Positions 1-7,674 are shown, counted from the stretch's first letter. The stretch is DNA of 41,138 nucleotides from a virus (IMGVR_UViG_3300027881_000034:1-41138); one strand, 5' to 3'. Made by a program: numbers and translations. Notes: a model not told the origin generated them from the letters alone.

Positions 1-185
1 AACAGCGACTCAAGCCGCGACCGCCTAGCAACGTTGGCGAAACTTACGTTGGCCAGCTGTGCAGTTATGCCCTCCTGCATTGTACGCAGGCGGCCGAGTA
101 CTTGTCGCCGCAGTTTAGCGTCGAACCTTAGCAGGTCGATGTCGTGCCGGACTAAGGCATCCGATACAATGTCATTGAAGGCCAT
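1..185 (-). CDS. Minor head / head-morphogenesis protein, N-terminal part (runs off the left edge)
   Basis: An open frame starts with ATG directly after the portal stop codon and stays open for 61 codons to the window edge, so the C-terminus is missing. The Shine-Dalgarno sequence is supplied by the glutamate codons at the end of the portal gene. The product begins MAFNDIVSDALVRHD and continues as an amphipathic helix (DIDLLRFDAKLRRQVLGRL). This helical start, directly downstream of a portal gene, fits the SPP1 gp7 / Mu F-like minor head proteins that assist procapsid assembly. The family call is inference from position and helix pattern; the diagnostic C-terminal part is outside the window. 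Confidence 0.6.
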   Translation of the reverse strand, partial: MAFNDIVSDALVRHDIDLLRFDAKLRRQVLGRLRTMQEGITAQLANVSFANVARRSRLESL

Positions 186-1727
186 TTACTCTTCCTCTTC
201 TTCTTCCTCTTCTTCTTCCTCACCGCCGCCCAGGTCATCCGGCTCCTCTTCCTGGTTGGCCACGTTATCAACTTCGATCTGTGCCAGCTCGTCCTCTTCG
301 GTATAACCATCGGGATACATGCCGCGTTGCTGCATGTTGAAGAAGAACGTCTTAAACGACATACGGCCACCCTGCAAAGCGGCCACCATAGACGTAAGCA
401 TCTGCGGATCCATGCCGATAACGATAAAGTCCGTGTTCAACTGTATGGACATCTCGCCTAGGCTAGGATCCCACTCGAATATTATCAACAAGGCCTCGTT
501 TATTCCCTCACTCACGCCAGTAGTCACTGAGGCCAGTATGCTGTGCTCACCTGCTGCCCTCAGTTGGTGTGTTTCAAACGCTTCGCTCGCCTTCTTAGAT
601 TCTTCTAAGAGTCGCGCACCGAGGATGGCCATTTGTGATTGTTTCTCTTCCATGGCATTCTCAAGCGCCTCCAAGCCCGAGCCTGTAAACTCCAGCATGC
701 CCACCTCAACCTCGTTCTTGCTGGCGCCAGTAATCATCCACGCCTTGCTGCTGCCAATTGTCAGTTCTTGCTGTTCCGACAGGCCGATGACATACGGTGT
801 GGGCAGTGCTGTAAAGTGTCTGCCATGCTCCAGGTCCGCGCTCGAGCGATAGTGTGACATATTGACTGAGGCCAAGCCTTCTAGCGGCGGCTTTTGGTCT
901 TCCTTGTCCTCATCTTCAGCAGTAACAATGACAAATGGTATTGCCGTCATTGCGTTGCCTTGGAAGGCCGGGAAGAATTCCTCAAACAGGAAAAACTCTT
1001 CCGCACTAGCACCGGCCGCGTCAGTTCGTATCAGAGAGTCCTTTTTAAGGCGCCATACTTGCACCCGATAGATAAAAGCCGTGCCGGCAGGCTGTACAGG
1101 CATAACCACATCCGGCTTGCCCATGTTGTCAATCTCTACCAACTCGCGTGGCAGTATTTCCAGGACCCGCCATTGCTTCTTCTTGTCAACCTTAAAGCGG
1201 TCCTCCGGATCTATCTGGTCGTAGTCCTCCTCCAACACCATGCGATGTAAAACCTTGCGCCCATCCTCGTCCAGGCCGAACTTCCAGTTGATCATGGTCT
1301 CTGCTGTATAGCCTATCAACCATGGCTCCGCATCAACCGTTATTACAGGCGGCAAGTCAGCGAGCAGGCCGTACTTATTGAGCATGAGGGTTTCGCGCAT
1401 TACAATGGATGCCAATGCGTTTAGGGATTGGCCATCCTTAGTTATTGTCTGCAGGAACCCGTCCAGAGAAGTCTGCTTGGCTTCAATGCCAGGCGCTTTC
1501 CTCGTGACCATTCCTACTAGCCCGTTCAATGTGCGCCTAGTAGCTTCGAAGAACAGGGCGCGCATCTTATACGCCGTGAAGGCCGTGTCGTCCTGTCCTG
1601 TTAGTTTCGGTAGGTAAGTGGTACCGGCCGCTTTAACCGCATACTCGCCCTCCACCGCGTCCCGCACCATCTGCCACCTTGGAATAAGCTTCTCGTAGAT
1701 GTGGTGCCGTGTATTTACTGCTGGCAT
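186..1727 (-). CDS. Portal protein, DUF4055-type
   Basis: The product would form the dodecameric ring at the head vertex through which DNA is packaged. Residues 52-80, with the pattern YKMRALFF..TRRTLNGLVGMV.RKAP, match the conserved start of phage portal-like DUF4055 proteins. The length of 513 residues is normal for a portal, and the gene follows the terminase large subunit. The start is supported by AGGAG with normal spacing. The C-terminus is a run of 11 glutamates after GGG; their GAA/GAG codons also serve as Shine-Dalgarno sequence for the next gene. The identity is from sequence pattern plus context. Confidence 0.85.
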   Translation of the reverse strand: MPAVNTRHHIYEKLIPRWQMVRDAVEGEYAVKAAGTTYLPKLTGQDDTAFTAYKMRALFFEATRRTLNGLVGMVTRKAPGIEAKQTSLDGFLQTITKDGQSLNALASIVMRETLMLNKYGLLADLPPVITVDAEPWLIGYTAETMINWKFGLDEDGRKVLHRMVLEEDYDQIDPEDRFKVDKKKQWRVLEILPRELVEIDNMGKPDVVMPVQPAGTAFIYRVQVWRLKKDSLIRTDAAGASAEEFFLFEEFFPAFQGNAMTAIPFVIVTAEDEDKEDQKPPLEGLASVNMSHYRSSADLEHGRHFTALPTPYVIGLSEQQELTIGSSKAWMITGASKNEVEVGMLEFTGSGLEALENAMEEKQSQMAILGARLLEESKKASEAFETHQLRAAGEHSILASVTTGVSEGINEALLIIFEWDPSLGEMSIQLNTDFIVIGMDPQMLTSMVAALQGGRMSFKTFFFNMQQRGMYPDGYTEEDELAQIEVDNVANQEEEPDDLGGGEEEEEEEEEEE

Positions 1728-1738
1728 GGTAGTTCTCC

Positions 1739-3112
1739 TTATGCTCCGTGGATCTCAGAAATTACAATCTTCGGTTTATTAACTGGAAACAGGTAGGCCA
1801 ATGGATAGCCCATGGCATCCAGCAAGTGTGACATCTGCTTCTGTTTGAGTCGCAGCTCGTGTGTGTATGACAGCATGTACTGAATGATTTTCTTGCAGCG
1901 GGGATCGACGGTCAACGTTGGCCTACCCCTAACTGGATTCAGCTTACCGTTAACTGCATTCTCGCGATCGCGTATCTTCGGGTTGGCGGCCTTCGATATA
2001 AGCTGGAACCTGTTATTACTCGGCCCTCTGATTATCGAAAAGTCGGATATACCTCCAGCCGCTGATGTATGCCTGCTTCTACCACTAGCATCTGGGAATA
2101 CGGTCTGCACTCGGCGGGTCTTGTCCTTGTACAAAAAATTCTTTACTTGGCCGCGCAGAAATTCCCTGGACTGGTTATGTCGATTATCCTGCTCCAAAAT
2201 GGCGCACATATACTCCGTGTCGGCATTTTCAATCTCAATCTCGGTCACTATGTGAACGTGCTGGGCATGACGCCAGAATACAATGGCCGCCATGGGGTCA
2301 ACATTGAAGTCCATCCCAACTTCAAGCTCGTGACCTGGGTCAGGCAGTTCCATTACGTTACGTTCTTTGGAAAAACCGTAATAAATGGCACCCTTGGACA
2401 GGTTGACAAATAAACCTTGGAGGAAGGCCTCCTGCATCTTTTTGGTATAGCCCCTTAACAAGGTGTCCACGTAGTGTTGGGGCAGAGCTTTGTTCTCTGC
2501 CGTTGCCACATGCATAACGCCAATGTCGTAGCGGTCACGGTCGTCTCCCTCGCATATGTCGTATCCCCAATTCAGCTGTTCAGGCGTACCGAGCAAACCG
2601 ATCTCCCTATGCCGTGCTTTCGGCGATCTGACACGCGCCAGCATCTGGTCAAACACTTCCTTGTCCTGTATAAACGGTTCATCGATTGTGGCCGAGCCTA
2701 TGTTCGGCCCTTTGAGGCTGTTTGGCTCCTCACCACTGCCTAGCCATATAACACCCTTGCGACCGCGGTGGTTTATTTTGAATTCGGCGTCCGACTTGTT
2801 GTAATGGTATTTGAAGGAGGAGTCAAAGGTCTTCTTGCCTTCCAGTAACTCGACCAATGTCGGTACCACCGTGCGCTTGGCTATTTTGTAACTAGGGCTC
2901 ACCCAAAAATGCGGTTCGCCTTTGTTAAGGAGAGCAAGGGCTATGGCCCGCTTGGCGCCGATGAACGTTTTACCCGAACCATAACCCGCGACCATGGCCT
3001 TTATGAAGTTTGGCATGCTCCACCACTGTCGCTGATGCTCCCACATGCCGCCTTGTAGCGGCAGCCCTTCCTCATTGAGGATGGGATCCTCTTGGCGCCA
3101 AAATTTAACCAC
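1739..3112 (-). CDS. terL: Terminase large subunit (packaging ATPase-nuclease)
   Basis: This is the motor that drives DNA into the procapsid and cuts the concatemer. Residues 43-49 (GYGSGKT) are the Walker A loop, and SATIDE is the Walker B motif with its catalytic glutamate. In the C-terminal RNase-H-fold nuclease, GMDFNVDP, EIEIENADT and VFPDASG supply the expected acidic residues. Its 457 residues are typical. It starts with GTG, and the TAG stop of the preceding 77-residue gene overlaps this GTG, so initiation is probably translationally coupled; the separate Shine-Dalgarno is weak. The small subunit candidate lies about 8 kb away. Confidence 0.92.
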   Translation of the reverse strand: MVKFWRQEDPILNEEGLPLQGGMWEHQRQWWSMPNFIKAMVAGYGSGKTFIGAKRAIALALLNKGEPHFWVSPSYKIAKRTVVPTLVELLEGKKTFDSSFKYHYNKSDAEFKINHRGRKGVIWLGSGEEPNSLKGPNIGSATIDEPFIQDKEVFDQMLARVRSPKARHREIGLLGTPEQLNWGYDICEGDDRDRYDIGVMHVATAENKALPQHYVDTLLRGYTKKMQEAFLQGLFVNLSKGAIYYGFSKERNVMELPDPGHELEVGMDFNVDPMAAIVFWRHAQHVHIVTEIEIENADTEYMCAILEQDNRHNQSREFLRGQVKNFLYKDKTRRVQTVFPDASGRSRHTSAAGGISDFSIIRGPSNNRFQLISKAANPKIRDRENAVNGKLNPVRGRPTLTVDPRCKKIIQYMLSYTHELRLKQKQMSHLLDAMGYPLAYLFPVNKPKIVISEIHGA

Positions 3113-3345
3113 TAAAAAGGGCTCTCAGATGTGACCTTAACTGGTGGTTGTGTTTGACCGGACCATACCCACAACCATACCTGGCCAGTAAGCAAGAACC
3201 GCAGTCTGTCTCGCCAACCACCCCCCCAACAACTGATACAAAATTCATCATGTTGGTGGATAGGCAGGGTGCCGCATTGCTTATCGGTCATGCCCTCTGG
3301 TTTGGTCAATGTCTTGTTGCTTTCTTTAAATGGTAATGGTCTCAT
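3112..3345 (-). CDS. Small phage protein of unknown function next to terminase
   Basis: A 77-residue protein with an ATGA overlap to the upstream gene, a GGAG Shine-Dalgarno, and a stop that overlaps the terminase GTG start. It has Cys and Trp residues (FCISCWGGGWRDRLRFLL) and ends with a pattern rich in Trp and Pro (GQVWLWVWSGQTQPPVKV). A similar RDRLR.LLTG.VWL pattern is familiar from small uncharacterised proteins in other tailed phages, so it is probably a real conserved gene. I cannot assign a function. The cysteines could bind metal, but this is speculation. Confidence 0.75.
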   Translation of the reverse strand: MRPLPFKESNKTLTKPEGMTDKQCGTLPIHQHDEFCISCWGGGWRDRLRFLLTGQVWLWVWSGQTQPPVKVTSESPF

Positions 3346-3917
3346 TGAAATCTCCAGCTAAGGCCAATTGTATCCTGGCCTACATTGGGCGACCCGGTGC
3401 CGGCGTTGGAATCATGCCCAAAGCGTAGGTCTAATTCTCGCCATAAGTTTATGGCCACAGTTAGATGGAACGTGAAGTCCTTGCTAAGGGCACGATTCGT
3501 GTTTTGCCACTTCATAAGGCCGATGCCTATTTCTAACCTCTTCCAAAATACGTTGCGAGTTACGTAGGCACCCATATTGGTCTCAACAAAGACGTCGCCT
3601 TCCCGGCACTTGCATATTTGGTCGCCAATTATAATTAGACCGATGCCATATCGGCCTTCGACAAACCGTTCCTCCAATACCAGGTACTGTGCCTCGGAGT
3701 ATTCGCCGCTTAGTACTGCGGCACCTCCTTCCAGCATGGTCTCGGCACCCTCGCAGGCCCGCATGCTGACAAAGCCTAGTATCAGGCCAACAATCAACGC
3801 CACAGCGACAGGTGGGTTATTAAATGGCAAGAACTTAGCTGCCACCACCCACCAAGACTTAATTTTCGTCCAGGCCGCTGCTAGTTTAGTCACTTCCAGT
3901 ATCTTTTTCCAATCCAT
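3342..3917 (-). CDS. PagL-like lipid A 3-O-deacylase / acyloxyacyl hydrolase candidate
   Basis: The 191-residue product has a hydrophobic segment at about residues 37-50, then a region of alternating hydrophobic strands ending in W-R-F-Q, like an outer-membrane beta barrel. Near the C-terminus is FGHDSNAGTGSPNVGQDTIG. In PagL enzymes the signature is H-x-S-N-A-G...N-x-G, with a catalytic His, Ser and a Glu 14 residues after the His. Here these are H168, S170 and D182, so an Asp stands at the Glu position. PagL removes the 3-linked acyl chain of lipid A. An AGGAG site supports the start. Role in the phage (lysis, superinfection exclusion, receptor change) is unknown. Confidence 0.6.
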   Translation of the reverse strand: MDWKKILEVTKLAAAWTKIKSWWVVAAKFLPFNNPPVAVALIVGLILGFVSMRACEGAETMLEGGAAVLSGEYSEAQYLVLEERFVEGRYGIGLIIIGDQICKCREGDVFVETNMGAYVTRNVFWKRLEIGIGLMKWQNTNRALSKDFTFHLTVAINLWRELDLRFGHDSNAGTGSPNVGQDTIGLSWRFQ

Positions 3918-3926
3918 ATTGGTCTC

Positions 3927-4505
3927 CTACACTGGGCTGATGAAATCGCGCTTCAATCGAAGCTGGAATGTGAAGCCGAGGCCTGGTACACCACTGCCCA
4001 CCTTCCAGCCGATATAGAACTCGGAATATTTGGAAGAGCTGTTTAACCATGTACGCTTGAACCCAGCAATCCAACCTGTATAACGCCAGCCTGCCGCCGA
4101 GTGTATGCCAAGCCGCACCAAATCGGAGCCCTCTGTATCAAAGGCCCGTGCATCTCCGGATACACGCCAGGACGTCACATCCTCAAACAAGAACCGGTGG
4201 TTATTGACAGGATTGCGGATGGCCATATATGCGAAGCGTAGGCGCCACGGGCTCCAGCCCTCCCCTTCGGGGCCGTACTTCTTGTAATACCACCACGGCA
4301 CATCATGTCCGGATGCGCCAAGCTTAGGGTCAGAGGCGTCCCCGTCGTTTTGCCATATCCATGTCCAACGTGGCCAGGTGTCCATAGCATCGCGGGCGTA
4401 CCATGCGACAATCGGCACGCCCAGGATCCATAGCACAATGTTGACAATACCAACCGGAATCCAGCTTGCTATGTATAAGGCCCCTCGGAATTTATTGATC
4501 TTCAT
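3927..4505 (-). CDS. Phage protein of unknown function with N-terminal membrane segment, possibly DUF7338-like
   Basis: The 192-residue product has one strong hydrophobic segment at residues 9-36 (ALYIASWIPVGIVNIVLWIL), then a tryptophan-rich soluble part (WPRWTWIWQNDGD). The C-terminal third has strand-like alternation and ends in FTFQLRLKRDFISPV, which could be beta-structured. AGGAG lies six bases before the ATG. It sits between the PagL-like gene and small late genes, so both may act at the cell envelope. The Trp-rich WPRWTWIW.ND motif resembles a family of phage proteins of unknown function (possibly DUF7338); I cannot confirm this without a search. Confidence 0.75.
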   Translation of the reverse strand: MKINKFRGALYIASWIPVGIVNIVLWILGVPIVAWYARDAMDTWPRWTWIWQNDGDASDPKLGASGHDVPWWYYKKYGPEGEGWSPWRLRFAYMAIRNPVNNHRFLFEDVTSWRVSGDARAFDTEGSDLVRLGIHSAAGWRYTGWIAGFKRTWLNSSSKYSEFYIGWKVGSGVPGLGFTFQLRLKRDFISPV

Positions 4506-4506
4506 T

Positions 4507-4722
4507 TCAGTCTCCTAGTTGGTCGACAAACTCTCTCATTCTAGCCACCGCCATTTCCGTGCTTTCGGAGGCCACAAACGACACCGTCCTACCTACCACG
4601 TTGGCATCGTCATAAACAATCAACACAAAGTGGCATCCGGGCGGCAGCTTGCTTGCTATTGCGTCGCCTACCATCCGCATGCCTTGGTGAGACGGGGATA
4701 CTTTGTCATTGACCTTATTCAT
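4507..4722 (-). CDS. Small hypothetical protein (71 aa)
   Basis: I chose the ATG at 4722, not an in-frame upstream codon, because it makes an ATGA overlap with the preceding gene and has AGGAGG nine bases upstream. The product (MNKVNDKVSPSHQG...) has one compact domain with a central hydrophobic strand (CHFVLIVYDD) and a C-terminal helix (TEMAVARMREFVDQL). No metal-binding or catalytic motif is visible. Function unknown. Confidence 0.75.
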   Translation of the reverse strand: MNKVNDKVSPSHQGMRMVGDAIASKLPPGCHFVLIVYDDANVVGRTVSFVASESTEMAVARMREFVDQLGD

Positions 4723-5084
4723 AACACGCGGCCTCCTGATTCGTGCCAATGCCACCTAAACAACGGGGCCTTCCTACATCCCTTGTTGTAACAGGTGAAC
4801 GATTGATCGGCCTGCATGTGAAAGAAGCCATATCCGCAGTAGGCGCAGTAATAACGGACCGTCCCCTCGACCACTTTAGACATTGGCCGCATGTGCTTGG
4901 CTATCGACTTCGGGTTGGTAGGCACATACCAATCAGCCGCCATCCTAGCATGGCACTCGTTGGCACCACACAGGATGTGACCGTCCTTCATTATCATCGC
5001 GCCCTGTTCCTGGCACTTACCGCAGGAAAAGACTTTCGGGCCAGCTTTAGCCCTGGCCTCGGCTATGTCAGCAACCTGTGCCAT
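4719..5084 (-). CDS. Double zinc-ribbon protein
   Basis: The 121-residue product carries two likely zinc ribbons: FSCGKC with CGANEC, and YYCAYC with CYNKGC. Each gives four cysteines in a knuckle arrangement, so it probably binds two zinc ions. Phage proteins of this type often bind nucleic acid or serve as structural adaptors, but nothing here shows which. The start lies one base after the stop of the preceding gene, without a strong Shine-Dalgarno. Its stop overlaps the next start as ATGA. Confidence 0.75.
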   Translation of the reverse strand: MAQVADIAEARAKAGPKVFSCGKCQEQGAMIMKDGHILCGANECHARMAADWYVPTNPKSIAKHMRPMSKVVEGTVRYYCAYCGYGFFHMQADQSFTCYNKGCRKAPLFRWHWHESGGRVL

Positions 5085-5085
5085 G

Positions 5086-5388
5086 TCAAGATGCCGTTAT
5101 AATCACTTCGGATATGATGCCTGGCGGGGAACCGTCCCAGCCTTCCTCTACTGGCAAGGACTCGCGGTTATCCACGTCAAAGCAAACCAGGCGGAATACC
5201 CAATAGCCTTCCTCCAGCTCTGGCACCAAATGTTCGGTGTCGGTATTCGGCAGACGGGTCAACACTGTAAAGTTGAGGCCTCCGTCAGCACTAATCGCAA
5301 CCTCCGTACCGCCAATCTCCGCCAGGGCCAAGGGCTGGCCGCTTTCGCGGACTGTAGGCAATGTCCATCGTATAGTTAGATCCTTCAT
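5086..5388 (-). CDS. Fibronectin type III-like single-domain protein
   Basis: The 100-residue product looks like one Ig/fibronectin-type beta sandwich: it starts with LTIRWTLPTVRESGQPL, has a central EVAISADGGLNFTVL strand pair and a PELEEGYWVFRLVCFD strand near the end. Such domains are common on phage capsids and tails, where they mediate weak surface binding. The neighbouring 200-residue gene encodes a related fold, suggesting a pair. The start overlaps the stop of a 34-codon gene (ATGA). The fold is inferred by pattern only. Confidence 0.65.
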   Translation of the reverse strand: MKDLTIRWTLPTVRESGQPLALAEIGGTEVAISADGGLNFTVLTRLPNTDTEHLVPELEEGYWVFRLVCFDVDNRESLPVEEGWDGSPPGIISEVIITAS

Positions 5389-5489
5389 TGTCTTATCTCC
5401 ACTGTCACGTTCGTTACTGGACCTGGCCGATCTATCCTAATGCCGAATATCTTCTTCAGCCAAGCTATAAACCTTTCCCACCAATTCAT
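5385..5489 (-). CDS. Short amphipathic-helix peptide (34 aa)
   Basis: This 34-codon frame fills the gap between two fibronectin-like genes. It starts by TGATG overlap with the upstream stop, has GAGG eight bases before the ATG, and ends by ATGA overlap with the downstream start. The peptide begins MNWWERFIAWLKKIFGIRI, a strongly amphipathic, aromatic, cationic helix, and ends with a polar strand-like tail (RPGPVTNVTVEIRQ). The perfect fit of both junctions is good evidence that it is translated. It could associate with a membrane; function unknown. Confidence 0.7.
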   Translation of the reverse strand: MNWWERFIAWLKKIFGIRIDRPGPVTNVTVEIRQ

Positions 5490-6091
5490 CACTCACACCT
5501 CGCAACCACCACTACGGTATCCGGGTGGTCCTCTATTGTCCATTGCACCAAATCGATCGGTACTACATTATGGTCATTGACATGCTGGCCTGAGTCGCAC
5601 TCCGTACCAATCGGGATTGTACCAATGTGGACAAGGAAGAACATACCTGGTTGTTTGACAATCGTAAACACTGCTGGATCGGTCACGAACAGGCCATCCA
5701 GGACTGTCTTCATTACCATGTTCGAATAATCCGACGCCGTACCAGCCTCTGTCGTATGTAGGGCCTCAAAGCACCAATCGCCAGGCGTAGCTATGTGAAT
5801 GGTCGTGGCAGTTTCGGTAGGCAAGACAAGCTTCGGTATTCGCGGCTCGGACAATGCCCCGTCAATGCATGCCGCGTATTCAATCGTAGTTGACGCCAAT
5901 GCACCATCCCCGGTCGAGGGAATATCGGTACCGTCCTCGTTCAACGTGGCATTGACCCAGGACAAGTTGACAGGCGCGGCCTCAGACTCGTACGGAAGCA
6001 ATAAAGCCAGCGCAAGTAGCACAAGCCAGCAAGCAATAATCAATCCACAGCCCATACGCCTATACGGGTAATCTCTTTGGTCCATTGTCAT
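5489..6091 (-). CDS. Membrane-anchored or exported fibronectin-like protein
   Basis: A 200-residue protein with a basic N-terminus (MTMDQRDYPYRRMG) and a hydrophobic segment (CGLIIACWLVLLALALLL) followed by ESEAAP, a plausible signal peptide or anchor. The rest resembles a fibronectin type III domain: VNLSWVNATLNEDGTDI, then a pattern like PGDWCFEALHTTEAGTASDYSN, the typical F-G strand ending. GGAGG is eight bases before the chosen ATG. The signal suggests it acts at or beyond the inner membrane, which is unusual for a virion protein. Function unknown. Confidence 0.65.
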   Translation of the reverse strand: MTMDQRDYPYRRMGCGLIIACWLVLLALALLLPYESEAAPVNLSWVNATLNEDGTDIPSTGDGALASTTIEYAACIDGALSEPRIPKLVLPTETATTIHIATPGDWCFEALHTTEAGTASDYSNMVMKTVLDGLFVTDPAVFTIVKQPGMFFLVHIGTIPIGTECDSGQHVNDHNVVPIDLVQWTIEDHPDTVVVVARCE

Positions 6092-6321
6092 TCTACTATC
6101 CTCCGACCTGTACCATTACAGGCCTCGCAATCATAAAATTGTGGCATTAGGCACAGCACAGTATCTACCTTGGCCCGATCAATGCCGAAGCCACAGCAAC
6201 GCAAGCACCACATCTCGCCAGGTATGCGGGATCGGCGACCTTCGCCTTCCATAAGCACTTTATACCTGACCGAGGTATGTAGACCAGTTCTGTATGCATG
6301 CCTAGCCTTCCAGCCCGCCAT
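6088..6321 (-). CDS. Small zinc-binding protein, DnaJ-zinc-finger-like
   Basis: The 77-residue product has two CxxC-type pairs, MWCLRCCGFG and YDCEACNGTGRR, 24 residues apart. The C-x-x-C-x-G-x-G spacing is that of the DnaJ cysteine-rich zinc finger. A single zinc site is likely. GGAGG lies only three bases before the ATG at 6321, so an internal start is possible. It overlaps the upstream gene by 20 bases and the downstream gene by ATGA. Partner unknown. Confidence 0.65.
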   Translation of the reverse strand: MAGWKARHAYRTGLHTSVRYKVLMEGEGRRSRIPGEMWCLRCCGFGIDRAKVDTVLCLMPQFYDCEACNGTGRRIVE

Positions 6322-6817
6322 TCTCCTCCAACCTGTGGATCAAAAAGTCGCCTGTCAAGTCAACGTACATTACGCCGTAATCTGACCAGGAACAGTGGGC
6401 ATTGGCCGCCTGTACGGCTTGCACTGCCGAGGCACCCATCCACATTGCACCCAATGCGAATTCGTCCCCTGCTCCCTGGGCCGCATACGGAGCATCGTCC
6501 TCAGATATGGCGATAAGGTCGTTGCCGTAGTATTGACAGGAGGGCGGTCCTGCTGCTACCCGCTGTACGGCCAATGCATGGAAGCCTCGCTCACGGTCAA
6601 TAACCTTTATTGGAAACTCACCCTCTACCCTGCCAGCTTCCATCCATTGTACAAATGCTAGGCCCATAGATATGGTGCCAGCAAAGGCAATCGCATAATC
6701 CACGGAGAAGCTTGTGTGTATCACATGCAGCTTACAATCGACAGGCCGCACATAATGTCCATGGGCCATTTGTCGATCGACCGCTAGGATCCCCTCTCTA
6801 TACGCTATAGTTGTCAT
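6302..6817 (-). CDS. HslV/20S-proteasome-like N-terminal-nucleophile peptidase
   Basis: The 171-residue product starts MTTIAYREGILAVD, the classic start of proteasome beta subunits and HslV, where Met removal exposes a catalytic Thr (T2). D14 and K29 (DCKLHVI) fit the conserved Asp and Lys of the active site, and YAIAFAG and GAGDEFALGAMWMGASA match later strand and helix signatures. GAGG lies seven bases before the ATG. It opens the late block after a terminator. No ATPase partner (HslU) is seen, so it may act alone, use a host unfoldase, or serve in head maturation. The fold is well supported; the role is inference. Confidence 0.75.
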   Translation of the reverse strand: MTTIAYREGILAVDRQMAHGHYVRPVDCKLHVIHTSFSVDYAIAFAGTISMGLAFVQWMEAGRVEGEFPIKVIDRERGFHALAVQRVAAGPPSCQYYGNDLIAISEDDAPYAAQGAGDEFALGAMWMGASAVQAVQAANAHCSWSDYGVMYVDLTGDFLIHRLEENGGLEG

Positions 6818-6928
6818 ATCTTATCCTCGGTTGGCATGAGAGAGGCCGCAAGCACTTAGGCGCCTTAAGGACGCAAAGCCATTTAACGATCCCCGATAAA
6901 GGCTACCATATGCCCACGGCCTCATAAC
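6818..6928 (-). promoter_or_regulatory. Gap between terminator and late block; possible promoter region
   Basis: There is no coding sequence between the terminator and the HslV-like gene. A new transcription start would be expected here. A TTATTT...TATGGT pair with an 18-base gap can be seen on the minus strand, but both boxes are poor. A near-palindrome around 6855-6870 (CTTAGGCGCCTTAAGG) might be an operator. These are weak candidates only. Confidence 0.25.
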
Positions 6929-7122
6929 AAATAAAACCCAGCGGCGCTTGGGCGGGGGAGGTCGATACCCTCAGCGTCGCTGGGGCCCGCTGCCAGCCAC
7001 ATTCCAACACGGATGGCCTGACAGCTATGGCCAATTTGACTGTCCTTTTTTCTTTCCCTCTGGCGGGAGGTTGCGATTTCCCCTCCTCCCTCGGACCATT
7101 TACACCTCCTCCACCTAGTCAT
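6922..7122 (-). CDS. Doubtful small ORF (66 aa) reading through the terminator
   Basis: An ATG overlaps the preceding stop as TAATG, with AAAGGA just upstream, and the frame stays open for 66 codons. The N-terminus is basic (MTRWRRCKW). Its last 20 codons are the terminator hairpin itself, which is unusual for a real gene. It may be a real short protein whose tail was formed by the terminator, or a chance frame. Function unknown. Confidence 0.3.
   Translation of the reverse strand: MTRWRRCKWSEGGGEIATSRQRERKKDSQIGHSCQAIRVGMWLAAGPSDAEGIDLPRPSAAGFYLL
6929..6984 (-). terminator. Rho-independent terminator
   Basis: On the minus strand, CCCAGCGACGCT (6984-6973) pairs with AGCGCCGCTGGG (6948-6937), giving a 12-bp stem with one G-T pair, directly followed by TTTTATTTG. 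The loop contains a second short GAGG/CCTC pairing. It lies between the replication/modification genes and the late genes, so it probably separates two transcription units. Confidence 0.75.
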
Positions 7123-7364
7123 TATCCTTTTGACCTCCTTAGCTTTGGCGTAGTCTTTCTGGCCCTTATAGCCTTCAAACAATTTGCACATTTCTGTGCT
7201 TCTGTTGGGCCTTCACTCAACTGTGCAAAACATACAGATTGACCACAAGGGCTGTTATATCTGTACATGCTTACGACCTCAAATAAATGCCGCCGCCTCA
7301 ACCTCTTCACAGTCTTCGTGGGCGTACCCTTTTCATAGTATTTGATTTCGCGCCATTTACTCAT
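7122..7364 (-). CDS. Small hypothetical protein with possible zinc site (80 aa)
   Basis: The product begins MSKWREIKYYEKGTPTKTVK and has cysteines in SPCGQSVC and KCANC, a possible four-Cys zinc site, followed by a basic tail (IRARKTTPKLRRSKG). GGGAGG is eight bases before the ATG. Function unknown; it sits at the end of the modification/HD-hydrolase unit. Confidence 0.6.
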   Translation of the reverse strand: MSKWREIKYYEKGTPTKTVKRLRRRHLFEVVSMYRYNSPCGQSVCFAQLSEGPTEAQKCANCLKAIRARKTTPKLRRSKG

Positions 7365-7386
7365 TCATTTGTCCTCCCCCTTTTGG

Positions 7387-7674
7387 CTACTTCTTTTCGG
7401 CCTTCTTTGCCACATTCTTTTCGGTCGTTACGACCTTTGTCTTTGCTGAGGCCTTTAACTTGCCCTCTTTCGGTATTGCTTTCACTTTGTTACGTGCTTT
7501 CATATACTCTGCCCTGCCTACTGGGCGCCATCCCTCTACATGCCCGTCGGATTTTACCTTGGTCACTTCACTGCCCTGTGCGTTATAGCAATGCAGGTAT
7601 CCATCGGCCTCCGTTTGTGCCTTCACTACTGTTCCATCTGCCGTTGTGTAGTACTTCCCATTCTGTAAATTCAT
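7387..7674 (-). CDS. Small hypothetical protein with Lys-rich tail (95 aa)
   Basis: I chose the ATG at 7674 because AAGGAG lies eight bases upstream; an earlier in-frame ATG has no such site. The N-terminal half has beta-strand-like alternation (GKYYTTADGTVVKAQ, DGYLHCYNAQGSEV). The C-terminal third is lysine- and alanine-rich (KEGKLKASAKTKVV), like several other proteins of this phage. Function unknown. Confidence 0.65.
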   Translation of the reverse strand: MNLQNGKYYTTADGTVVKAQTEADGYLHCYNAQGSEVTKVKSDGHVEGWRPVGRAEYMKARNKVKAIPKEGKLKASAKTKVVTTEKNVAKKAEKK

